DNA from: Flavobacteriaceae bacterium
GTDB taxonomy: Bacteria; Bacteroidota; Bacteroidia; Flavobacteriales; Flavobacteriaceae
Assembly (NCBI GenBank): GCA_947456815.1
Contig: CANGTL010000009.1
Span: 1 to 64,000 of the forward strand
Direction: 5' to 3'
Length of the DNA stretch: 64,000 nt
Shown one piece after another: positions 40,033-47,984 of this stretch; position 1 is the stretch's first letter; each line of letters starts with the position of its first letter. The translations under genes and the position numbers were made by a program. Under the pieces are notes generated by a model. The model was given only the letters and a program-made list of their open reading frames with translations. It was not told where the DNA came from and did not search any database.

Positions 40033-41900
40033 TTTTTAATAATAAACAACGGAATTTTGATTTCGTGACGGACCTGATCAACGGTTGTCCCGAAAATCAA
40101 ATCCTTGAATGTATGATGCCCGTGTGTTCCCATAATTAGAATATCAAAATCACCTTCATTGACTATTTTTGCAATGCTTTTCCCAGGTTTTCCAAAGCCT
40201 AATTTTGAAACGACTTGGTAACCTTTTTCGGTTAACATTTGGACATATTCTAGCAACAATGCTTCGTCGATCGTGGTTTCGTGATCGCTGACATCCTTTC
40301 CGTACATCATGGCACCAACCGTTTCGACAACGTGAATCAAGGTGTAATTGGCTTCTTTTCCTCCTAAATCTATCGCATGTTGCAGCGCTTTTTCATCGGC
40401 ATTTGAGAAATCGACTGTCACGGCAATATTCTTCTTAGCATTGCTCTCAAAATGAGAAAACTTCAATGCAATAGTATGCGGAGAATGGTTATCTATAGTT
40501 GTTTTGGCTTTTGTCAACAGCGGCTTAAAGACAATATAGAGCAGTAAAATTAGAAAGCCAATCGCCAAAGGCACGACGGTTAACCATAAAATAGTTGGGT
40601 TCTCTGTTGTTTCTAACCAGCCGGTGATTTCATCGAAAACGAGTTTGGCATTTAAGGAAACAATGATACTGGCAATAATCCACGCCGCAATTTGAGTGGC
40701 TCTGCCAATGTGAAACCCATTCATTTTCGATTTGTCGCTGACGAAATGGATCAAAGGGATAATTGCAAAGCCGAGTTGCAAACTCAAAATCACTTGACTT
40801 AAGATCAGCATTTTTCCGGTCACGCTTTCGCCATAAACCAAGATCACGATTACGGCTGGAACAATCGCAATGAGTCGTGTGATGATGCGACGAACCCATG
40901 GTTGAATACGTAAATTTAAATAACCCTCCATGACGATTTGACCTGCTAAAGTCCCGGTAATCGTTGAACTTTGACCAGCTGCTATTAAGGCAACTGCAAA
41001 CAATATTGGCGCCCATTTATTGCCTAAAACCGGTTCTAAAAACCGATACGCATCTTGAATTTCGGCCACTTCATACATGCCGTTTTTATAGAATGTGGCA
41101 GCGGCTAAAATTAAGATGGCTGCATTGATAAAGAAGGCTAAGTTTAGTGCGATAGTACTATCGATGAAGTTGTATTTTAAAGCTTGCTTGATGCCAGCTT
41201 TGCTTCGGTCGAATTTTCGCGTTTGCACCAATGAGGAATGTAAGTATAAATTGTGCGGCATTACCGTTGCTCCTATTATTCCAATCGCAATATATAAAGC
41301 TGTTTCATTGGGTAGCGATGGAATCAATCCGTAGATAACTTTAGGCAATTCCGGTTGGGCAAATATCATTTCAAAAATGAAAGAAAAACCAATAATGGCG
41401 ACGAGCACAATAATGAATGCTTCCATTTTCCGCATGCCTTTATTGATTAAAAACAGCAGTAAAAAAGTATCTAAAACAGTGATTATAACGCCATCGATGA
41501 GTGAAATACCGAACAGTAAATTTAATCCAATTGCCATTCCGAGCACTTCTGCCAAATCACAAGCGGCAATCGCAATTTCTGCTAAAAAGTAGAGAATATA
41601 GTTGATGAATTTTGAATACGTTTCGCGAGAAGCTTGCGCCAAATCGCGCTGGGTTACGATTCCCAATCGAGCGCTTAAACTTTGTAAGAGCAACGCCATG
41701 ATGTTACTCATCAGTAAAACCCATAACAAAGCGTAGCCAAACTGACTTCCACCAGCGATATCGGTAGCCCAGTTTCCGGGATCCATATAGCCGACGCTAA
41801 TCAAATAGGCCGGACCAAAAAAGGCGAGAATTTTTCGAAAAACTGTTGTTTTGTTTTGAGTAGGAACCGATTGGTTTACCTCTTCTAATGATTTACTCAT
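40029..41900 (-). CDS. Nramp family divalent metal transporter fused to a C-terminal universal stress protein domain
   Basis: 623 aa; AYLISVGYMDPGNWATDIAGGSQFGY and VMPHNLYLHSSLVQTR; C-terminal KKNIAVTVDFSNADEKALQHAIDLGG...GDFDILIMGTHGHHTFKDLIFGTTVDQVRHEIKIPLFII. Confidence 0.93.
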   Translation of the reverse strand: MSKSLEEVNQSVPTQNKTTVFRKILAFFGPAYLISVGYMDPGNWATDIAGGSQFGYALLWVLLMSNIMALLLQSLSARLGIVTQRDLAQASRETYSKFINYILYFLAEIAIAACDLAEVLGMAIGLNLLFGISLIDGVIITVLDTFLLLFLINKGMRKMEAFIIVLVAIIGFSFIFEMIFAQPELPKVIYGLIPSLPNETALYIAIGIIGATVMPHNLYLHSSLVQTRKFDRSKAGIKQALKYNFIDSTIALNLAFFINAAILILAAATFYKNGMYEVAEIQDAYRFLEPVLGNKWAPILFAVALIAAGQSSTITGTLAGQIVMEGYLNLRIQPWVRRIITRLIAIVPAVIVILVYGESVTGKMLILSQVILSLQLGFAIIPLIHFVSDKSKMNGFHIGRATQIAAWIIASIIVSLNAKLVFDEITGWLETTENPTILWLTVVPLAIGFLILLLYIVFKPLLTKAKTTIDNHSPHTIALKFSHFESNAKKNIAVTVDFSNADEKALQHAIDLGGKEANYTLIHVVETVGAMMYGKDVSDHETTIDEALLLEYVQMLTEKGYQVVSKLGFGKPGKSIAKIVNEGDFDILIMGTHGHHTFKDLIFGTTVDQVRHEIKIPLFIIKN

Positions 41901-41903
41901 AAC

Positions 41904-41969
41904 CTAATTTTTAGCAAATATAAAATTTAATTTGATTTGGGTAAATAATTTTTTAGCTTTGTCTAAAAA
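41904..41969. promoter_or_regulatory. Divergent promoter with candidate metalloregulator palindromes CTAATTTTTAG (41904-41914) and TTTTTAG-N6-CTAAAAA (41950-41969)
   Basis: Palindromes abut the -7 boxes TATATTTG (minus, 41915-41922) and TAGCTTTG (plus, 41954-41961). Confidence 0.5.
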
Positions 41970-41978
41970 TTTGTAATA

Positions 41979-42722
41979 ATGAACTATTCTTTGCTCCTTT
42001 TCGTTGCTTTGTTTTCTTATGGAACATTTGCGCAGCAAGTAGAACCCATTCAAGCGGATCGTCCAGATCAAACCGAAACGCCTTCCTTAGTTCCGAAAGG
42101 AATGTTTCAATTGGAAGCGGGTTTTACCTACCAGAAAAACAAACCCAACAGCACTTCATTGGCTTTGCCTACTGCTTTGTGGAAATACGGAGTCAATGAA
42201 AATTTCGAGTTGCGTTTGATTACTGAAGTTGCCGTTGACAAAGACTTTGACCAGCAGACATCTGGAATTAATCCGATATTAATAGGTTGCAAAATAAAAA
42301 TTGCAGAAGAAAAGGGCATTTTTCCTAAAACTTCTATTATTGGACATATGTCCATTCCAAATGCTGCATCAACGCCATATAAAACCGAATTTTATGCGCC
42401 TGAATTCCGTTTTGTCATGCAACATACCTTATCGGAGCGATTTTCTTTGAGCTATAATTTAGGGAGCGAATGGGATGGCATTACTCCTGAACCTACTTTC
42501 ATTTACACGCTTACGACAGGTTGTGCCATTACTGAAAAGCTTGGCTCTTATATCGAACTATTTGGGTTCGCTCCACAAAAACAAACCGCCAATCACAGTT
42601 TTGACGGTGGAATTACTTATTTGATTACAAACGATTTTATGCTAGATTTGTCCTCGGGTGTCGGGCTAACCGAATTGGCGCCTGATTACTATTGCGCTTT
42701 TGGGTTTTCATTTAGAATGTAA
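41979..42722 (+). CDS. Outer-membrane transporter-like beta-barrel (phenol/MetA-pathway-type)
   Basis: 247 aa; signal peptide; IQADRPDQTETPSLVPKGMFQLEAGFTYQK. Confidence 0.75.
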   Translation: MNYSLLLFVALFSYGTFAQQVEPIQADRPDQTETPSLVPKGMFQLEAGFTYQKNKPNSTSLALPTALWKYGVNENFELRLITEVAVDKDFDQQTSGINPILIGCKIKIAEEKGIFPKTSIIGHMSIPNAASTPYKTEFYAPEFRFVMQHTLSERFSLSYNLGSEWDGITPEPTFIYTLTTGCAITEKLGSYIELFGFAPQKQTANHSFDGGITYLITNDFMLDLSSGVGLTELAPDYYCAFGFSFRM

Positions 42723-42723
42723 C

Positions 42724-43869
42724 ATGCAACACTATCATTATATTTTCACCGGAACCGGATTGTCGACTTTGATGACGGTTCGTGAAATGATAGTTTCTGG
42801 AAAATTCAAAAACCAATCGATTTTGCTTCTCGACCAAGATGCTAAAAAAACCAACGACAGAACTTGGTGTTTGTGGGAAAAAGAAGCTTCGTTTCCAGAC
42901 TTGATTAATAAGAAATGGCCCAAAGCACTTTTCAAAAATGCCGTGCTCGAAAAGGAAATGGAGTTGAATCCATATTCCTATTTCATGTTGAAAGGTTTAG
43001 ATTTTTACAAATCTACTTTTGAGCTGATTTCAAAAGAACCCAACATCACTTTCTTGCAACAAAAAGTGACCGATTTTGAAGAACTCGGCGCGCATTGTTT
43101 AGTGAAAACCGAATCACAATCATTTACATGCAACAGAATCATCAACGCTATTTATAATCCTGAAATTGTCAAAAACCAATCGCGATTTCCTTTGTTGCAA
43201 CAACATTTTATAGGTTGGTTTATCAAAAGCAAAGAAGCTGTGTTTACTGATAATTGCGCGACTTTTATGGATTTTTCTGTGGCACAAAAAGGAAATACAC
43301 GCTTTATGTATGTGTTGCCTTTTTCATCAAACGAAGCGTTGATCGAATACACTTTGTTCTCGAAAGATTTGCTGGAGAAAAGCGAATATGAAAATGCTAT
43401 TAAAGATTACATCGAGCAACTCTGCATTTCCGACTATCAAATCATCGAAAAGGAACATGGCAATATTCCCATGACCTGTTATTCGTTTTGGAAAAACAAC
43501 AGCAAAAACGTCATCAATATTGGTTCTGCTGGCGGTTGGACGAAGGCTAGTACAGGATTTACTTTTAAAAATACGATTAAGAAATCTAAATTGTTAGTCT
43601 CTTTTTTGGCGACGGAAAAAGACTTTCGTCAATTTCATCAGAAAGATCGATTTTGGTTTTACGACTTGTTGCTTTTAGACATTCTAGAGAAACACAACGA
43701 AAAAGGCGCCGCTATTTTTTCTTCTTTGTTTCAAAAAGGAAAAGCTTCGTTAATTTTTAAATTCCTCGATGAAGAGACTTCCGTTTGGGAAGATTTACAA
43801 GTCATTTGGAAATGTCCGAAAGGGCTTTTTATTAAAGCGTTGTTTCGCATAATTGCAGGTCTGCGTTAG
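42724..43869 (+). CDS. Lycopene cyclase family protein (CrtY-like)
   Basis: YIFTGTGLSTLMTVREMIVSG...SILLLDQDAKKTNDRTWCLWEK; INIGSAGGWTKASTGFTFKNT; start set 1 nt after the previous stop. Confidence 0.88.
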   Translation: MQHYHYIFTGTGLSTLMTVREMIVSGKFKNQSILLLDQDAKKTNDRTWCLWEKEASFPDLINKKWPKALFKNAVLEKEMELNPYSYFMLKGLDFYKSTFELISKEPNITFLQQKVTDFEELGAHCLVKTESQSFTCNRIINAIYNPEIVKNQSRFPLLQQHFIGWFIKSKEAVFTDNCATFMDFSVAQKGNTRFMYVLPFSSNEALIEYTLFSKDLLEKSEYENAIKDYIEQLCISDYQIIEKEHGNIPMTCYSFWKNNSKNVINIGSAGGWTKASTGFTFKNTIKKSKLLVSFLATEKDFRQFHQKDRFWFYDLLLLDILEKHNEKGAAIFSSLFQKGKASLIFKFLDEETSVWEDLQVIWKCPKGLFIKALFRIIAGLR

Positions 43870-44000
43870 GGATTGTAGCATTTGTCTGAGTTCTTTTTGC
43901 GGCATGCAATAGAGCAAAAAAACGAGTGCGGAAAGCCCGACCCCGATTAGCACGAGATTACTTTGCAACGCCATTTTTCAAATCGGGGTAACGCCCTAAA
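43862..44000 (-). repeat. Dispersed structured repeat, family 2 (single copy in window)
   Basis: Minus strand GGGCGTTACCCCGATTTG...CTAATCGGGGTCGGGCTTTCCGC...TACAATCCCTAACGCA; arms self-complementary. Confidence 0.65.
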
Positions 44001-44061
44001 AATCTATGATTGGATAACAAATCTTTATGATTTCTTTAAATAGAACCTTTAGAAATCTGTT

Positions 44062-44069
44062 TATCTTTG
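44062..44069 (+). promoter_or_regulatory. -7 box TATCTTTG upstream of the bacilliredoxin gene
   Basis: TAnnTTTG match. Confidence 0.5.
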
Positions 44070-44109
44070 CCTTCGGAAATTGAATAGTATAAAATCAAAT
44101 ATCAAAATT

Positions 44110-44520
44110 ATGTATCCAGAAGAAATGGTTAAACCCATGCGAAACGAACTTTCTGAAGTTGGTTTCCAAGAATTATATAGCGCAGAAGCCGTAGAAAATG
44201 CTTTGAAATTAGAAGGAACTACATTAGTGGTCGTGAATTCTGTTTGCGGTTGTGCTGCTAGAAACGCGCGTCCAGGAGCAAAAATGAGTTTAGATGGTGC
44301 TAAAAAACCAGATCATTTAGTGACGGTTTTTGCCGGTGTTGATAAAGATGCCGTAGATGCCGCCAGACAACATATGTTTCCTTTCCCTCCGTCATCGCCG
44401 AGTATGGCTTTGTTCAAAAACGGAGAATTGGTGCACATGTTAGAGCGCCATCACATTGAAGGTCGCCCAGCGGAGTTGATCGCGGAGAACTTGAAAGAGG
44501 CTTACGAAGAGTTCTGTTAG
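44110..44520 (+). CDS. BrxA/BrxB family bacilliredoxin
   Basis: MYPEEMVKPMRNELSEVGFQELYSAEAVENAL; VVVNSVCGCAARNARPGA (CGC motif); PPSSPSMALFKNGELVHMLERHHIEGR. Confidence 0.94.
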   Translation: MYPEEMVKPMRNELSEVGFQELYSAEAVENALKLEGTTLVVVNSVCGCAARNARPGAKMSLDGAKKPDHLVTVFAGVDKDAVDAARQHMFPFPPSSPSMALFKNGELVHMLERHHIEGRPAELIAENLKEAYEEFC

Positions 44521-44525
44521 TTTTT

Positions 44526-44663
44526 AACCGCAAAGCGCGCTATGATTAACGCAGAGAGCGCAACGCAAAAAAAATTATTTATTAAAGGCACATTTATTTG
44601 TGTCTTTTTTTATTTAAAAACTTGGCGAACCTTGCGAAAAACTTTGCGCGCTTTGCGGTAAAA
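44526..44663. repeat. CGCAAAG-type intergenic repeat with inverted ends (ACCGCAAAGCGCGC ... GCGCGCTTTGCGGT)
   Basis: Read directly; a related copy lies at 53681-53781. Confidence 0.7.
44584..44610 (+). terminator. Rho-independent-type terminator of the bacilliredoxin gene
   Basis: AAAGGCACA tttatt TGTGTCTTT plus T-run. Confidence 0.75.
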
Positions 44664-44674
44664 CTTTATCTTTG
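44643..44674 (+). promoter_or_regulatory. Promoter for trhO: TTTG (44643-44646) - N20 - TATCTTTG (44667-44674)
   Basis: Matches Bacteroidota -33/-7 consensus and spacing; the -33 lies within the CGCAAAG repeat. Confidence 0.65.
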
Positions 44675-44731
44675 CCCTCGAATTCTTCCAATTAGAGTTC
44701 AACACATATTTCTCACTTAAACGTTTATAGC

Positions 44732-46090
44732 ATGCAACTGTACAACACTTTAAGCGCAGAAGAAAGAGCGCAGCTTATTGATGAAGCTGGCCAACAAAGA
44801 CTTACTTTGTCTTTCTATGCGTACGCCAAAATTGAAGATCCCAAAAAATTTCGCGACGATTTATTTATCGAATGGAACAAACTCGATGCCCTAGGCAGAA
44901 CGTATGTAGCCAAAGAAGGAATCAATGCGCAAATGTCTGTTCCCGCCGAAAATATCGAAGCATTTCGGGAAACTTTAGAGGTTTATGACTTTATGAAAAA
45001 CATTCGGCTGAATGTCGCAGTCGAACAAGACGATCATTCGTTTTTAAAACTAACCGTAAAAGTTCGCGACAAAATTGTAGCAGACGGACTCAATGACGAA
45101 ACTTTCGATGTGACGAACATTGGTGTTCATTTGAAAGCGAATGAATTCAACGAAATCATCGAAGATCCAAATACCATTGTGGTTGATTTTAGAAATCATT
45201 ACGAAAGTGAAATCGGTCATTTTAAAGGCGCCATAACACCTGACGTGGAAACCTTTCGAGAAAGTTTACCTATTATCAACGAGCAATTAAAAGACTTTAA
45301 AGAAGACAAAAACCTCGTGATGTATTGTACTGGCGGAATTCGTTGTGAAAAAGCGAGTGCCTTCTTCAAACACCAAGGTTTTAAGAATGTGTATCAACTC
45401 GAAGGCGGCATTATCAATTACGCCAAACAAATCAAAGAAGAAGGATTAGAGAGTAAATTTATTGGGAAGAACTTTGTGTTTGATCACCGTTTGGGTGAAC
45501 GAATTACGGACGATATCGTGTCGCAATGTCATCAATGTGGCAAACCGTGCGACAATCATACGAATTGCGAAAATGAAGGCTGCCATTTACTGTTTATTCA
45601 ATGCGATGAATGCAAAGCGGTCATGGAAAATTGTTGTTCAGTGGAATGCCAAGAGATTATTCACTTGCCTATGGATGAGCAAATCAGACTTCGTCGAGGC
45701 GTTTCCGTTGGCAATAAAATCTTCAGAAAAGGCAAATCCGACAAATTAAAATTCAAACATTCGGGCGAGTTGTCTGATGTTGCGCTCGCTGTTGCCGCAA
45801 AACCCACATCGATTCGGCAGAAAGTTAAATTTAAAAAAGTACTGATCGGTACCGCGCAACATTATTTTACCAAAGCCAGCGTTGCCCAATTTTTAGTTGA
45901 AAATCACGAATTGAAAAACGGAGAGAAGATTCTAATTTCTGGTCCAAGTACTGGAAATGAAGAATTGATTTTGGAAAATTTGTTTGTTAATGGTGCGGCA
46001 AATGACCATGCGGTTTTAGGTGACAAAGTTACTTTTCAAGTTCCTTTTCGCATTCGATTGTCGGATAAATTATTCAAAATCATCGAATAA
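44732..46090 (+). CDS. trhO: tRNA uridine(34) hydroxylase, rhodanese-like (YceA/TrhO)
   Basis: 452 aa; FYAYAKIEDPKKFRDDLFIEWNKLDALGRTYVAKEGINAQMSVP; rhodanese active site MYCTGGIRCEKASAF. Confidence 0.93.
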   Translation: MQLYNTLSAEERAQLIDEAGQQRLTLSFYAYAKIEDPKKFRDDLFIEWNKLDALGRTYVAKEGINAQMSVPAENIEAFRETLEVYDFMKNIRLNVAVEQDDHSFLKLTVKVRDKIVADGLNDETFDVTNIGVHLKANEFNEIIEDPNTIVVDFRNHYESEIGHFKGAITPDVETFRESLPIINEQLKDFKEDKNLVMYCTGGIRCEKASAFFKHQGFKNVYQLEGGIINYAKQIKEEGLESKFIGKNFVFDHRLGERITDDIVSQCHQCGKPCDNHTNCENEGCHLLFIQCDECKAVMENCCSVECQEIIHLPMDEQIRLRRGVSVGNKIFRKGKSDKLKFKHSGELSDVALAVAAKPTSIRQKVKFKKVLIGTAQHYFTKASVAQFLVENHELKNGEKILISGPSTGNEELILENLFVNGAANDHAVLGDKVTFQVPFRIRLSDKLFKIIE

Positions 46091-46110
46091 AATCGAATCA
46101 AAATAGATCT

Positions 46111-46148
46111 AAAAAGCTTGTTTCTACAAAAACGAAACAAGCTTTTTT
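46111..46148 (+). terminator. Rho-independent-type terminator of trhO
   Basis: AAAAAGCTTGTTTC tacaaaaac GAAACAAGCTTTTTT. Confidence 0.88.
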
Positions 46149-46277
46149 ATTGAAAAAAAAGGAACAACTTAGTGTTGTTGTACTTTAGCAACTTTAGCAA
46201 AAAATACTATCTTTACGCTCTAAACGTTTTTGTCTAGTAGTCTGCCTTTGGCGACGATCAATATATATTCAAGTTTT

Positions 46278-47513
46278 ATGGCATGTAATAGTTGTTCCAC
46301 TTCTGATGGCGGTGCGCCTAAAGGGTGTAAAAATAATGGGACTTGCGGCACCGATAGCTGCAACAAATTGACGGTTTTTGATTGGTTAGCCAATATGAGT
46401 CTCCCTAGCGGGCAAGAGCCTTTCGATTGTGTAGAAGTTCGTTTTAAAAACGGGCGAAAAGAATTCTACCGAAATACAGAAAAACTTACTTTAAGTATTG
46501 GCGACATCGTTGCCACTGAAGCTTCTCCAGGTCATGACATTGGAATTGTAACTTTGACTGGTGAATTGGTCCGCATTCAAATGAAGAAAAAAGGAGTCAG
46601 TATTACGAGTCCAGAAATCACTAAAATATACAGAAAAGCGTCTCAAAAAGACATCGATATTTGGTCGAATGCACGCGATAAAGAAGAGCCAATGAAAGTT
46701 CGCGCACGTGAACTGGCAATTTCGCATAAACTTGAAATGAAGATTTCTGACATCGAATTTCAAGGCGATGGTTCTAAGGCGACGTTTTATTACACCGCTA
46801 ATGACCGCGTTGATTTTCGACTTTTGATTAAAGATTTCGCCAAAGCTTTTAGCGTTCGTATCGAAATGAAACAAGTTGGCTTTCGTCAAGAAGCTTCCCG
46901 TTTGGGAGGCATTGGTTCTTGCGGAAGAGAATTATGCTGCTCTACCTGGTTGACTGATTTTAGAAGTGTAAACACTTCCGCGGCTAGATACCAACAGCTT
47001 TCTTTGAATCCACAAAAATTGGCGGGACAATGCGGAAAACTGAAATGCTGCTTGAACTATGAGTTAGACACTTATATGGATGCTTTGCAGGATTTTCCGA
47101 GTTTCGATACCAAACTGGTCACCGAAAAAGGCGAAGCGATTTGTCAAAAGCAAGATATTTTTAAAGGATTGATGTGGTTTGCTTACACCAATAATTTTGC
47201 GCAGTGGCATGTGCTGAAAATAGAGCAAGTCCGTGAAATTATCGAAGAAAACAAGCTTAAAAACAAAGTTTCCTCGTTAGAAGATTATGCTCTAGAAATC
47301 ACCACTGAACCGGAAAAAGACTTCAACAACGCCATGGGTCAAGAGAGTTTAACCCGTTTTGATCAGCCGAACAGAAAGAAAAAGAACAATAAAAAGAGAA
47401 AACCATCAGGCGATAAGAAACCTAATCCCGCTCAGGGAAATGGCGGTAACAACAACCCTCGCCCCGCTGGTAATAAGATAATTCCTGTCAATAGAAATGA
47501 ACCTAAGAAATAG
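46278..47513 (+). CDS. PSP1/RicT-like regulatory iron-sulfur-containing complex subunit
   Basis: MACNSCSTSDGGAPKGCKNNGTCGTDSCNKL; RELAISHKLEMKISDIEFQGDGSKATFYYTANDRVDFRLLIKDFAKAFSVRIEMKQVGFRQEA; GIGSCGRELCCSTWL; GQCGKLKCCLNYEL. Confidence 0.93.
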   Translation: MACNSCSTSDGGAPKGCKNNGTCGTDSCNKLTVFDWLANMSLPSGQEPFDCVEVRFKNGRKEFYRNTEKLTLSIGDIVATEASPGHDIGIVTLTGELVRIQMKKKGVSITSPEITKIYRKASQKDIDIWSNARDKEEPMKVRARELAISHKLEMKISDIEFQGDGSKATFYYTANDRVDFRLLIKDFAKAFSVRIEMKQVGFRQEASRLGGIGSCGRELCCSTWLTDFRSVNTSAARYQQLSLNPQKLAGQCGKLKCCLNYELDTYMDALQDFPSFDTKLVTEKGEAICQKQDIFKGLMWFAYTNNFAQWHVLKIEQVREIIEENKLKNKVSSLEDYALEITTEPEKDFNNAMGQESLTRFDQPNRKKKNNKKRKPSGDKKPNPAQGNGGNNNPRPAGNKIIPVNRNEPKK

Positions 47514-47979
47514 CGTCTTATATTTTCTAGTATTAATTGCGTTGGTCTCATGCGACAAAAAAAGGGTTTTTGACGAATACAAATCCGTTGGAAACGCTTG
47601 GAACAAAGACAGTATTGTGAGTTTTGATTTGCCTGCGATGGATGTTAAAAAACAGTACAATTTGTTTCTTAACATCAGAGACAATAATGATTATCCTTTC
47701 AATAATTTGTTTTTGATTGTCAGTTTGGAACAGCCCAATAAAAAAACTTTAGTTGACACCTTAGAATATCAAATGGCAAATCCAGACGGTTCACTTTTGG
47801 GAGAAGGTTTTACAGATATCAAGGAAAGCAAACTGGTTTATAAAGAACGCGTAAAATTCATTCCTGGCGCCTATAAAGTGCACATCAAACAAGCGGTGCG
47901 TCAAACCGGAAAAGTGAGCGGTGTAAAAGAATTAAAGGGAATTACAGACGTTGGATTTAGAATTGAAAAAATAGAGTAA
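47497..47979 (+). CDS. gldH: Gliding motility lipoprotein GldH
   Basis: 160 aa; lipobox ALVSCDKK; GldH-like FDEYKSVGNAWNKDSIVSFDLPAMDVKKQYNLFLNIRDNNDYPFNNLFLI. Confidence 0.92.
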   Translation: MNLRNSVLYFLVLIALVSCDKKRVFDEYKSVGNAWNKDSIVSFDLPAMDVKKQYNLFLNIRDNNDYPFNNLFLIVSLEQPNKKTLVDTLEYQMANPDGSLLGEGFTDIKESKLVYKERVKFIPGAYKVHIKQAVRQTGKVSGVKELKGITDVGFRIEKIE

Positions 47980-47984
47980 GTGTT

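Noticed and set aside
40630-41016. 128-aa same-strand alternate-frame ORF inside the Nramp gene
   Set aside because: Out-of-frame translation of the Nramp coding sequence; not an independent gene
43885-44000. Possible 59-aa ORF on the minus strand (MALQSNLVLIGVGLSALVFLLYCMPQKELRQ...)
   Set aside because: Lies almost wholly in the family 2 repeat and the cyclase 3' end; more likely repeat-derived than a gene
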